A stretch of DNA of 64,000 bases from Asanoa siamensis (GTDB taxonomy: Bacteria > Actinomycetota > Actinomycetes > Mycobacteriales > Micromonosporaceae), in NCBI RefSeq assembly GCF_016862555.1, contig NZ_BONE01000006.1, positions 62,001 to 126,000 on the forward strand. Reading direction: 5' to 3'. This document shows, piece by piece, positions 24,581-32,346 of the stretch. The position numbers and the translations under genes are program-made. The number at the start of each line of letters is the position of its first letter. Position 1 is the stretch's first letter. The notes under the pieces were generated by a model. The model was not told the DNA's origin, ran no database searches, and was given only the letters and a program-made list of their open reading frames with translations.

Positions 24581-25964
24581 TCGCGCGGGCGAGGCGGCGG
24601 ACCGCCTCGTCCATCAGATCCGGCGGTGCCGCGGCGTAGGTGAGCCGCAGGTGCGGCGCCGGCGGCTCGGTCGCGTGCCACGGCCGGCCCGGGAAGACGA
24701 TGACGCCCTGCGCGGCGGCCGCGGTCGCGAGCGCGACATCGTCGGTGCCCGCCGGCAGCCGGACCCAGAGGTGCAGGCCACCGCGCGGCACGTGCTGCGG
24801 CCCGAGATCCGGAAGATGCCGGCGGAGTGCCGCGAGCAGCGCGTCGCGGCGGTCGCGCAGCGCGGTGCGCAGCGCCCGGCGGTGCCGGGCCCAGGCGGGC
24901 GCGCTGACGAACTCGAGCGCGGCCTGCTGGAGCGGGCCCGCCACGAAGAAGTCGTCGAGCAGCCGGGCGGCCCGCAACCGCGCGCCGGCCGGGCCGCGGG
25001 CGCCGATCGCGGCCACCCGCAGGGCGGGCGCGGCCGACTTCGTCAGCGAACGCAGGTAGACGACGTGCCCGTCGGGGTCGTCGGCCGCGAGGGGCGCCGG
25101 CGCCGGGCCGTCGATGGTGAGGTCGCGGGCGTAGTCGTCCTCGACGAGGAAGGCGCCGGCTCTCGCCACGGCGCGGGCGACCTCCGCGCGGCGGTGGGCG
25201 GCCAGGGTGGCGCCGTGCGGGTTGGCGTACAACGGCTGGCAGTAGAAGAGGCGGGCGCCGGTGCGCTCGAAGGCGGCGCCGAGCTGGTCGGGCCGCACCC
25301 CGTCCGCGTCGACCGGCACGGGCACCACCCGCAGGCCGGCCGCCTGGGCGGCGGCGAGGGCGCCGAGGTAGGTCGGCGACTCGACGAGCACGGTGTCGCC
25401 CGGCGAAGCGAGGGCGCGCAGGGCGGTCGAGAGCGCGGCCTGGCCGCCGGGGCAGATCACCAGGTCGTCAGGGCGCAGCCCGGTGCCGGCCTCCCGGGCG
25501 AACCAGGCCCGCAGGTCCGGGTGCCCCTCGGCCGGGCCGCGCTGCCAGGCGGTGGGCTGCCGGGCGGCGCGGGCGAGCGCGGCACCGAGGGCGGCGGCCG
25601 GTTGCAGGTCGGGGTCGAGGTAACCGCCGGAGAGCGGGATCGCGCCCGCCGGGGGCAACGCCAGCAGCGCCTGCATCTCGGCCTCGCCGGCGCGCCGCGG
25701 CCCGAGCGCGACGGTCTGCCAGGCGAGATCCGGGGAGGGCCGGCGGGTGGCGCCCTTCGGCGCGACGAAGGTGCCCCGCCCGGGCCGGGTCTCGACGACG
25801 CCCTGCGCCACGAGGTGCCGCACGGCCTCCGCGACGGTGACGGGGGAGGCCTGATGGAGGGCGGTCAGCTCGCGCACGGACGGCAGCCTGGTGCCGGTGT
25901 CGGCCGCGGCGGCCCGTCGCCGGAGATCTTGGATAACGCGATCGGCTGCGTTACCGTCATTCAT
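24570..25964 (-). CDS. MocR-type GntR/aminotransferase regulator
   Basis: 464 residues. The N-terminal winged helix is GntR-like (GTRLPSVRELTALHQASPVTV, then EAVRHLVAQGVVETRPGRGTFVAP), and the rest is a fold-type-I PLP aminotransferase domain with the cofactor lysine in LRSLTKSAAPALR. In this family the aminotransferase part senses PLP or an amino compound. The ATG at 25964 overlaps the ATG of the divergent EamA transporter in the sequence CATG, so the regulator most likely controls that exporter. Its 3' end overlaps the STAND gene by 11 bases. Confidence 0.92.
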   Translation of the reverse strand: MNDGNAADRVIQDLRRRAAAADTGTRLPSVRELTALHQASPVTVAEAVRHLVAQGVVETRPGRGTFVAPKGATRRPSPDLAWQTVALGPRRAGEAEMQALLALPPAGAIPLSGGYLDPDLQPAAALGAALARAARQPTAWQRGPAEGHPDLRAWFAREAGTGLRPDDLVICPGGQAALSTALRALASPGDTVLVESPTYLGALAAAQAAGLRVVPVPVDADGVRPDQLGAAFERTGARLFYCQPLYANPHGATLAAHRRAEVARAVARAGAFLVEDDYARDLTIDGPAPAPLAADDPDGHVVYLRSLTKSAAPALRVAAIGARGPAGARLRAARLLDDFFVAGPLQQAALEFVSAPAWARHRRALRTALRDRRDALLAALRRHLPDLGPQHVPRGGLHLWVRLPAGTDDVALATAAAAQGVIVFPGRPWHATEPPAPHLRLTYAAAPPDLMDEAVRRLARAIRA

Positions 25965-26886
25965 GAGTAGTAAGAGTAGCGCTACTGCGGTGGCGCCGAT
26001 AACGGCGGCCGGCCGCGACCACCGGTCGGCGGGGCTGGCCCTCGGCGCGCTGGGCGTGCTCGCGTTCAGCATGTCGTTGCCGGCGACGCGGGTCGCGGTG
26101 CAGCACCTCGACCCGTGGTTCGTCGCCTTCGGCCGCGCGGTCGGCGCGGCGCTGCTCGCCTGGGCCTACCTGCGATGGTCGCGGGCACCGCGCCCGACCC
26201 GCGCCCAGTGGCGCCGCCTCGCGGTCGTCGCGCTGGGCGTCGTGGCCGGCTTCCCCCTCTTCACCTCGCTCGCGCTGACCACGCAGCCCTCCGCACACGG
26301 CGCGGTCGTCGTCGCGATCCTCCCGGCGATGACGGCGGCGTTCGCGGTGCTCCGCGCGGGCGAACGCCCGCCACCGGCGTTCTGGCTGTCGAGCGCCGCG
26401 GGCCTGGTCGCGGTCCTCGTCTTCCTGGCGGCCAGCGGCACGGTCGGCGGCTCCGCCTCGCTGGCGGACCTCTGGCTCCTCACGGCGGTGACGCTCTGCG
26501 GCCTGGGCTACGCGGAGGGCGGCGCCCTGGCCCGCGACCTGGGCGGCGCGCGCACGATCTGCTGGGCCCTGCTGCTGGCGCTCCCGGTCACGATCCCGAT
26601 CACGGTGGTCACGGCGATCGCCCACCCGCCGCACGCGACCGCGCACGCCTGGCTGAGCTTCGCGTACCTGACGCTGGTCTCGATGTTCCTGGGCTTCTTC
26701 GCCTGGTACGCGGGCCTGGCCCGCGGCGGCATCGCCCGGGTGGGCCAGATCCAACTGACCCAGCCGATCCTGACCCTGCTCTGGTCGGCCCTCCTCCTGT
26801 CGGAGACCGTCACGCCGGCCTCCCTCGCGGCCGCCGCCGTCGTCCTGACCTGCGTGGTCCTGACCCAACGCACCCGCGCCCGCTGA
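25963..26886 (+). CDS. EamA/DMT family metabolite exporter
   Basis: 307 residues (from ATG 25963; GTG 25990 is an alternative giving 298) with ten predicted membrane helices in two EamA repeats. Signature stretches include FGRAVGAALLAWAYLRW in the first repeat and FFAWYAGLARGGIARVGQIQLTQPILTLLWS in the second, split in the usual way. Such transporters export amino acids or related metabolites. It is divergent from the MocR regulator, a pairing found widely in bacteria, so export is probably tuned to a PLP-dependent signal. Confidence 0.9.
   Translation: MSSKSSATAVAPITAAGRDHRSAGLALGALGVLAFSMSLPATRVAVQHLDPWFVAFGRAVGAALLAWAYLRWSRAPRPTRAQWRRLAVVALGVVAGFPLFTSLALTTQPSAHGAVVVAILPAMTAAFAVLRAGERPPPAFWLSSAAGLVAVLVFLAASGTVGGSASLADLWLLTAVTLCGLGYAEGGALARDLGGARTICWALLLALPVTIPITVVTAIAHPPHATAHAWLSFAYLTLVSMFLGFFAWYAGLARGGIARVGQIQLTQPILTLLWSALLLSETVTPASLAAAAVVLTCVVLTQRTRAR
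25975..25986. promoter_or_regulatory. Palindromic candidate MocR operator
   Basis: AGTAGCGCTACT is a perfect 12-bp palindrome, preceded by another AGTAG at 25966-25970. It lies just inside the nominal ATG of the EamA gene, which suggests that the EamA start is further right (GTG 25990) or that both transcripts are leaderless. Confidence 0.55.
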
Positions 26887-27360
26887 TCAGAAGGCGAGCA
26901 TCGCCGGCAGGGCCAGGACGGCGAAGCGGATGCCCCGCCCGGCCAGGCACGCGCCGGCGAACTCCCAACGGCGCAGGCCCGCGGTGCCGGCGGCGAAGCT
27001 GACCACAGCCAGCGGCGGGATCCCGACGGCGGCGGAGACGAACACGGTCGGTAGCCCGGTGCGGCGGCGGGACAGCCAGCGCCGGATCGGTCCCGCCCAG
27101 CGCGCGGCCCGGGCCGCCGCCCGCCCCGACCGGCTCCTGCGCGGGAACCAGCGGCCCAGCCAGCCGGTCCCGCGCCGCGCGGACTCGAACAGCAGCAGCT
27201 TGCCGGCGGTCTGGCCGAGCGCCAGGGCGAGCACGACGACCAGGGCGTGGCCGCCGTGCCGGCCGGCGATCACGGCGTAGGCCTCGGCGTTGACGACGGG
27301 AACGAGCGCCGAGGCGAGGCCGTACCCGAGCCCGGCGGTGGCCTCGGCGAGGCCGTTCAC
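26887..27360 (-). CDS. Small VTT/DedA-like membrane protein
   Basis: 157 residues from GTG 27360, with about four hydrophobic segments. The sequence ALVPVVNAEAYAVIAG near the N-terminus, an Arg-rich cytosolic loop (RRRTGLP) and the final AGRGIRFAVLALPAML-type stretch match small VTT-domain (SNARE-associated/DedA) proteins, which move lipids across membranes. The start overlaps the stop of the CDP-alcohol phosphatidyltransferase gene (GTGA). The coupling to a phospholipid-synthesis gene supports a lipid-related role; this is inference. Confidence 0.72.
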   Translation of the reverse strand: MNGLAEATAGLGYGLASALVPVVNAEAYAVIAGRHGGHALVVVLALALGQTAGKLLLFESARRGTGWLGRWFPRRSRSGRAAARAARWAGPIRRWLSRRRTGLPTVFVSAAVGIPPLAVVSFAAGTAGLRRWEFAGACLAGRGIRFAVLALPAMLAF

Positions 27361-27950
27361 GCCCGGCCGTCGCGGGCGAGCAGCCCGACCACCACGGCGG
27401 CCGACCACAGCTTCACCGCGACGACGGCGAGGGCGATGCCCAGGGCGAGCGGGTACTGCCCCAGGACGACCGCGACGACGACCCCCGCGGTGTTGACGGC
27501 CTTGGCCGGCGGCGACCAGTTCCAGGCCCATACCCGCCGGTCGACCTCGTGGAAGTAGTTGGGGCTGACGATCGGCCAGCACAGGAACGCGAGCGACAGC
27601 ATGGTGTCGAGCACCATGAACGAGAGCAGGAACACCACGGCCACGACCGCGATGCCCGGGACCAGCGCGACCAGGCCCACGCACAGCACGGCGGTGCACG
27701 CGCGGTCGCTCACGATGTCGAGGACCGCTCCGGCCCGGGTCTCCTGACCGAGCCGGCGGGCGGCCCAGCCGTCGAGCATGTCGCCGAGCCAGTAGACGCC
27801 GTACGCCACCGCGATCAGCGGCACCGAGCCGGCGACGAGGGCGGCGACACCGATGGCGACGGCCACGACCGTACGGACGGCGGTGATGGAGTTGGGAACC
27901 GTACGGAAGGGGCCCACGCTGACGGCGGCGCGTGGCTCGGCGAGAGTCAT
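27357..27950 (-). CDS. CDP-alcohol phosphatidyltransferase
   Basis: 197-residue membrane enzyme that transfers a phosphatidyl group from a CDP-lipid to an alcohol. The full family motif D-G-x2-A-R-x8-G-x3-D-x3-D is present as DGWAARRLGQETRAGAVLDI followed by VSD, containing all metal-binding aspartates and the final catalytic one. ATG 27950 gives a compact protein with six helices; longer upstream readings run into antisense sequence. The acceptor alcohol (glycerol-3-phosphate, inositol phosphate or other) cannot be told. It is coupled to the small VTT protein downstream. Confidence 0.93.
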   Translation of the reverse strand: MTLAEPRAAVSVGPFRTVPNSITAVRTVVAVAIGVAALVAGSVPLIAVAYGVYWLGDMLDGWAARRLGQETRAGAVLDIVSDRACTAVLCVGLVALVPGIAVVAVVFLLSFMVLDTMLSLAFLCWPIVSPNYFHEVDRRVWAWNWSPPAKAVNTAGVVVAVVLGQYPLALGIALAVVAVKLWSAAVVVGLLARDGRA

Positions 27951-28020
27951 GTCACGAAGCGTCGTGCGCGGGGGTGTTCCGGCGGAACGGGCCACGGTGC
28001 CGATCCGGGCGCGGCGGCGG

Positions 28021-28056
28021 CACCCGGGTGCCGTGGCGATCCGGTACCCGGGTACC
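28021..28056. promoter_or_regulatory. Paired palindromes upstream of the two-component genes
   Basis: CACCCGGGTG (28021-28030) and GGTACCCGGGTACC (28043-28056) are perfect palindromes sharing the core ACCCGGGT at a 24-base interval. They lie in the 142-base gap between the phosphatidyltransferase (27950) and histidine kinase (28093) starts. Likely dimer sites for the response regulator or another factor. Confidence 0.55.
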
Positions 28057-28092
28057 TGGTCGCAGGTCGGTCCGCTGCCGGAGAATGTGCAG

Positions 28093-29187
28093 GTGGCGAC
28101 GGAAATACAAGATGTGTTGCGCGACCCCGAGCGGGTACGGCGGGCCGCCCGGGTGGTGGTCGGCCTGATCGTCATCCTGGTGGTCACGACCGTTGACGGG
28201 GGCATGACGCTGCCGCCGGGGTGGGTGTTGCTGGTGCTCCCGGTCGGCCTCGCAGCCATGGCGCTGCCGCCCCGCTACCGGGTCCCGGTCTTCGCGGTCT
28301 GCGCGGGATTCGTGGTCGCGGTGAGCACCCAGGAATCGGTGCAGCTCGGTGTCGCCGGCGCGGGCTTCGTGTTCCTCTCGACCAGCGAGGACCCGGCCCG
28401 CCGCCCGTGGCTGGGCTGGCTCGGCGGCCTGACCGGCGCGGCTGTGGCCGTCGGCCACTCGCTCTCCGCGTACGAGCAGCCGTTCGTGTTCGTGACGGTC
28501 GGCTACCTCCTGGCCGTCCTCTGGCGATCATGGTCCCGCGGCCGGGCCCTCACCCGGGAGACCCGCGCGCTGCGCGGCCAGGCGGCCTGGCTCGAACAAC
28601 GCACCCACCTGGCCCGTAAGCTGCACGACGTGGTCGGCCACCACGTCACCGCGATGGTCGTGCAGGCCGAGGCGGGCCAGCTCGGCGACGACCCGGCGGC
28701 GGCCTTGCGGGCGATCGCCGCCACCGGCCGCAACGCCCTCGGCGAGCTCGACACGCTCGTCGTGCACCTGCGTGACCCGGACGCGGCGATCGCGGTGAGC
28801 GCGCCGCCGCGCCTGGCGGACATCGACGAGCTGCTCGCCCAGCCACTGCGCCAGCAGGGCCTGACCGTACGGGTGCACCTCGACCCCGAGCCCGGCCTGG
28901 ACGAGCACGGCGTGCTGACCGTCTACCGCATCGTGCAGGAGGCCGTCACCAACATCGCCCGCCACGCGAAAGCCACCACCGCCTGGGTCGAGTTGGTCCG
29001 CGTCGGCGATCGCGCGCGCCTGCGGGTCAGCGACGACGGGATCGGCCCGGCGCGGGCACCCGTGCGGGGCTCGGGCCTGATCGGCATCGGCGAGCGGGTG
29101 CGCGCGTGCGGTGGCGGCTGGGAGCTCGTCGAACGCGCCGGCGGCGGCACCGTGCTGCAGGCCGACCTGCCCGTGGTCGCGCCGTGA
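28093..29187 (+). CDS. Sensor histidine kinase, NarL-type (HisKA_3)
   Basis: 364 residues from GTG 28093 (GGAG at 28080-28083 gives proper spacing; GTG 28087 is the alternative). An N-terminal membrane region with several helices (about residues 20-150) is followed by the HisKA_3 dimerisation box LARKLHDVVGHHVTAMVVQA with the phosphorylated His, and an HATPase domain with IVQEAVTNIARHAKA (N box) and VSDDGIGPA (G1 box). Its stop overlaps the start of the response regulator, forming a two-component system. The signal is unknown. Confidence 0.92.
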   Translation: MATEIQDVLRDPERVRRAARVVVGLIVILVVTTVDGGMTLPPGWVLLVLPVGLAAMALPPRYRVPVFAVCAGFVVAVSTQESVQLGVAGAGFVFLSTSEDPARRPWLGWLGGLTGAAVAVGHSLSAYEQPFVFVTVGYLLAVLWRSWSRGRALTRETRALRGQAAWLEQRTHLARKLHDVVGHHVTAMVVQAEAGQLGDDPAAALRAIAATGRNALGELDTLVVHLRDPDAAIAVSAPPRLADIDELLAQPLRQQGLTVRVHLDPEPGLDEHGVLTVYRIVQEAVTNIARHAKATTAWVELVRVGDRARLRVSDDGIGPARAPVRGSGLIGIGERVRACGGGWELVERAGGGTVLQADLPVVAP

Positions 29188-29831
29188 TCCGGGTCGCGAT
29201 CGCCGACGACCAGCAGCTCGTCCGCGACGGGTTCGGCCTGATCCTGCGCTCCCAGCCCGACATGCACGTGGCCGCCGCGGTGGCCGACGGCCGCCAGTTC
29301 CTCGACGCCGTGCGCCGCGACCCCCGCATCGACGTCGCCCTCGTCGACATCCGGATGCCCGTGCTCGACGGCCTGCGAGCCACCCGCGAACTGGCCGCCC
29401 TTCCCGACCCGCCGGCGGTGATCATCGTGACCACCTTCGACGACGACGCGTACGTGCTGGACGCCATCGCCGCCGGCGCCCGTGGGTTCCTGCTCAAGAG
29501 GTGCGGCGCCGCCGACCTGATCGCCGCGGTGCGCACCGTGGCGGCCGGCGAGGCGATCCTGTCGGCCGAGGTGACCGGCGCCGTCCTCGACCGGGTCCGG
29601 GCCACCGGGCCGGCCTCCCGGGTGGACCTCACGGCGTACGCGCTGACCGGCCGGGAGGGCGACGTGCTCGCCCTGATCGGGGCCGGGCTCAACAACAACG
29701 AGATAGCCGAGCGCCTGTATCTGTCGATGAGCACGGTCAAGACCCACGTCACCAACGTGCTCGCCAAGACCGGCAGCCGCGACCGCGTAGGCGCGGCGAT
29801 CCTGGCCATCCAGGCCGGCCTGGCACCCTGA
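29184..29831 (+). CDS. NarL/FixJ family response regulator
   Basis: 215 residues from GTG 29184, overlapping the kinase stop (GTGA). The receiver domain has the acidic pair IADDQQLVRDG, the phospho-acceptor Asp in VALVDIRMPVLDGL, and the conserved Thr and Lys (VIIVTTFDDD, LLKRC). The C-terminal LuxR HTH reads LTGREGDVLALIGAGLNNNE, then IAERLYLSMSTVKTHV. It should dimerise and bind DNA after phosphorylation, perhaps on the paired palindromes at 28021-28056. Confidence 0.95.
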   Translation: MIRVAIADDQQLVRDGFGLILRSQPDMHVAAAVADGRQFLDAVRRDPRIDVALVDIRMPVLDGLRATRELAALPDPPAVIIVTTFDDDAYVLDAIAAGARGFLLKRCGAADLIAAVRTVAAGEAILSAEVTGAVLDRVRATGPASRVDLTAYALTGREGDVLALIGAGLNNNEIAERLYLSMSTVKTHVTNVLAKTGSRDRVGAAILAIQAGLAP

Positions 29832-29853
29832 ACCGGCGCGGGGCGCTCCGTGT

Positions 29854-30441
29854 CTATGCGTTGTTGAACACGGTGGCGCGGGTGCGGTGCAGCGTCGGGT
29901 TGTCGATCTCGTCGAGGACGGCGACGGCCAGGTCCGCGTACGACAGGATTCCGGACGCCGCGGCCTCGGCGGTCTCGGTACCGAGGCGGTATTGGCCCAG
30001 GCGTGGGCTGTCCACGAGCAGCGTCGCCGGCGGGGTGAGCATCGCCCAGTCGGTGCCGGACTCCCGCAGCCGGTCCAACCCGGCGGCGTGCGCCGCGGCG
30101 AACGCCCGGAACGGCGCGGGTGGCAGCTCAGCGCCGTCGAGGTTGCTGAACAGGCCGATCGCCACGATTCTCGGCACCCCGGAGCCGATCAGCGCGTCGG
30201 ACGCCCGGACGAAGAACGCGGGATCGAGATCGAGACGGGCCAGCTCGGCCGGCCCGGAGGCGGGGCTCACGGCGTTGACCGCGGCGTCGTGACCGCGGAC
30301 GATCGCGGCCACCTCCCGTGCCTCGGTGACGTCGCCGCGGACGGCGGTCGGGAGGTCGCGATGGCGGGCGAGATCGCGGACGACGGGGGTCACGGCGTGT
30401 CCGCGACGCAGTGCCTCGGCGGTGACGGCGCGACCGACAAA
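29854..30441 (-). pseudogene. NAD(P)H-binding reductase (NmrA/YwnB-like) missing its cofactor motif
   Basis: About 195 codons of an SDR-type NAD(P)-binding protein are present: VGRAVTAEALRRGHAVTPVVRD, then ANSP-like NAVSPASG, RIVAIGLFSNLDG and DWAMLTPPATLLVDSPRLG, the usual end of the family. The first ten residues, which should carry GATGxxG, are missing: homology begins at the second part of that motif (30441), exactly where sequence of an HxlR-type regulator starts on the other strand. No proper start codon precedes it. I read this as the remains of a gene cut by a deletion. Confidence 0.75.
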
Positions 30442-30606
30442 TGGACCGCCATGCTGGTCCTGTGCCTCGAGCACGGGCCGCGCCGGTTCAACGAGCTGCG
30501 GGTGCCGTTGCGGTCGATCAGCCCGAAGGTGTTGTCGGAGACGCAACGCGCGATGGAACGTGACGGGCTGGTGATCCGGGACGCCTACGACGAGCAGCCG
30601 CCCCGG
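30436..30606 (+). pseudogene. Internal fragment of an HxlR-type winged-helix regulator
   Basis: 57 codons (DKWTAMLVLCLEHGPRRF, NELRVPLRSISPKVLSETQ, then ERDGLVIRDAYDEQPPR) match the core of HxlR regulators. The N-terminal cysteine-containing segment and the C-terminal third are both absent. On the left it abuts the headless reductase; on the right it stops at PPR and 14 bases later comes the stop of the iron-binding lipoprotein gene. HxlR genes are often divergent from an NAD(P)H reductase, so this was probably such a pair. It cannot encode a functional regulator. Confidence 0.75.
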
Positions 30607-30619
30607 GCCGGGGTCAGGG

Positions 30620-31567
30620 TCAGGAACCCAGGTGGCTCTCCAGGTCGTCGAGGATCTTGCTGGCCGCCGTGACGCCGATGCCGGTCATCCACGTCTCCGG
30701 GTCCACGTCCCAGGACTTGCCGGCCTTGACCGCGCCCAGGTCCTTCCAGAGCTGGCCGTCCGTGACCTTCTTCTGCTGCGCCTGGGCCGTCGGGCCCTGG
30801 GCCGTCACGAACATGACGTCACCGTCCAGGTCGGAGATGCGCTCCGGGCTCACCTTGTCGAAGCGCTTGTCCTCCTTGTTCGCCAGGAGCTGGCGCTCCG
30901 GGCGGCCCAGGCCCACGTCGCCCAGGACGATGCCCGAGAAGCCCTCCGGGCCGTACACCCGGATCTCGGCCGGCATGAAGCGCACGATCGAGACCTTCAC
31001 GGCCGCGGCGTTCGGGATCTTCGTGCCTAGGTCCTTCGCGCGCTTCTCGTACGCCGCCAGCAGGTCCTTGGCCTTCTGCTCCTCGCCCAGCGCCTTGCCG
31101 TCCAGCAGGAAGTTCTCCTTCCAGGTGATGCCCACCCGGTCGGTGAAGACCGTCGGCGCGATCGCGGACAGCTCGTCGTAGAACTTCTCCTGGCGGAACT
31201 TGCTGCCGAGGATCAGGTCCGGCTGCAGGGCGGCGATCGCCTCCAGGTCGGGCTCGGAGATCTCGCCGACGTCCTTCACCGACGACAGGTCACCGAGGTA
31301 GGCGGGCGGCTTGTCGTACTCGGGGAGCTGCGTCGCGCCGATCGGGGTGATGCCCAGGCTGACCGCCGTGTCGATCTTGTCCGTGTCGAGGACGACGACC
31401 TTCTTCGGGTGCGCCGGGACGGTGGTCGTGCCCATCGCGTGGGTGATCTGCCGCGTGCCCGCCTCGTCGGCGGCCGGGGCCACCGGGTCGGAGGAGCAGG
31501 CGGTCAGCGCCGCCGCGGCCAGCGCGAGGCCGGCGAGCAGCGAAGCTGCGGTTCTACGGGTGGACAT
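30620..31567 (-). CDS. Iron-siderophore ABC transporter binding lipoprotein (FepB/FecB-like)
   Basis: 315 residues. The signal peptide ends with the lipobox LTAC, so this is a lipoprotein on the outer membrane face. The mature part is a two-lobed class III binding protein: HPKKVVVLDTDKIDTAVSLGI, then YLGDLSSVKDVGEISEPDLE and AIAALQPDLILGSKF. It captures a ferric siderophore and hands it to the permeases encoded upstream. It is last in a four-gene operon under the iron box at 34354-34372. The start ATG is preceded by an 11-base gap to the ATPase stop. Confidence 0.94.
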   Translation of the reverse strand: MSTRRTAASLLAGLALAAAALTACSSDPVAPAADEAGTRQITHAMGTTTVPAHPKKVVVLDTDKIDTAVSLGITPIGATQLPEYDKPPAYLGDLSSVKDVGEISEPDLEAIAALQPDLILGSKFRQEKFYDELSAIAPTVFTDRVGITWKENFLLDGKALGEEQKAKDLLAAYEKRAKDLGTKIPNAAAVKVSIVRFMPAEIRVYGPEGFSGIVLGDVGLGRPERQLLANKEDKRFDKVSPERISDLDGDVMFVTAQGPTAQAQQKKVTDGQLWKDLGAVKAGKSWDVDPETWMTGIGVTAASKILDDLESHLGS

Positions 31568-31578
31568 CACGAGATCCT

Positions 31579-32346
31579 TCAGGTGTGTAGGACGAGCGGT
31601 GCGCCGCTCACGGGACAGGGCACGACCACGCAGTCGAGCCCGAAGACGTCGTGGACCAGGTCGGCGGTGACCACCTCGCGGGGTGGGCCGGCGGCGACCA
31701 CCCGGCCGTCGCGCATCGCGACGAGGTGGTCCGCGAAGCGGGCCGCCTGGTTGAGGTCGTGCAGGACCGCGACGACGGTGCGGCCGCCGTCGCGCATCCG
31801 GCTGAGCAGGTTGAGCACCTCGACCTGGTGCGCCAGGTCCAGGAACGTCGTGGGCTCGTCGAGCAGCAGCGTGCCGGTCTGCTGGGCCAGCGCCATCGCG
31901 ATCCAGACCCGCTGCCGCTGCCCGCCGGAGAGCTGGTCGACCGGGCGGGCCGCCAGCTCGGCGACGCCGGCCTGCGCCATCGCCTCGGCGACCGCGGCCG
32001 TGTCGGACGGCGACCACTGCTGAAACCACCGCTGGTGCGGCTGGCGCCCACGACCGACCAGGTCCGAGACGGTGACGCCCTCGGGCACCAGCGGGCTCTG
32101 CGGCAGCACCCCGAGGCGCCGGGCCACCTCGCGGGTCGGCAGCGAGGTGATGTCGGCCCCGTCCAGCAGCACCGTGCCGGCGCGGGCGGGCAGCAGCCGG
32201 GCCAGCGCCCGCAGCAGCGTCGATTTGCCGCACGCGTTCGGGCCCACGATCACCGTGAACTCGCCGTCGGGCAACGAAAGGTCGAGCCCGGCGAAGACCG
32301 CGCGGTCGTGGTAGCCCGCGGCGAGATCCTGTGCGGTCAGCTTCAC
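31579..32346 (-). CDS. Iron-siderophore ABC transporter ATPase (FepC-like)
   Basis: 255-residue ATP-binding subunit. Walker A is GPNACGKST, the signature motif LSGGQRQRVWIAMALAQQ, Walker B LLLDEPTTFLDLAHQ and the switch histidine lies in LHDLNQAARFADH. The DLAHQVEVLNLL stretch is characteristic of the FepC/FhuC branch. ATG 32346 overlaps the permease stop by 4 bases. It powers ferric-siderophore import with the two permeases. Confidence 0.96.
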   Translation of the reverse strand: MKLTAQDLAAGYHDRAVFAGLDLSLPDGEFTVIVGPNACGKSTLLRALARLLPARAGTVLLDGADITSLPTREVARRLGVLPQSPLVPEGVTVSDLVGRGRQPHQRWFQQWSPSDTAAVAEAMAQAGVAELAARPVDQLSGGQRQRVWIAMALAQQTGTLLLDEPTTFLDLAHQVEVLNLLSRMRDGGRTVVAVLHDLNQAARFADHLVAMRDGRVVAAGPPREVVTADLVHDVFGLDCVVVPCPVSGAPLVLHT

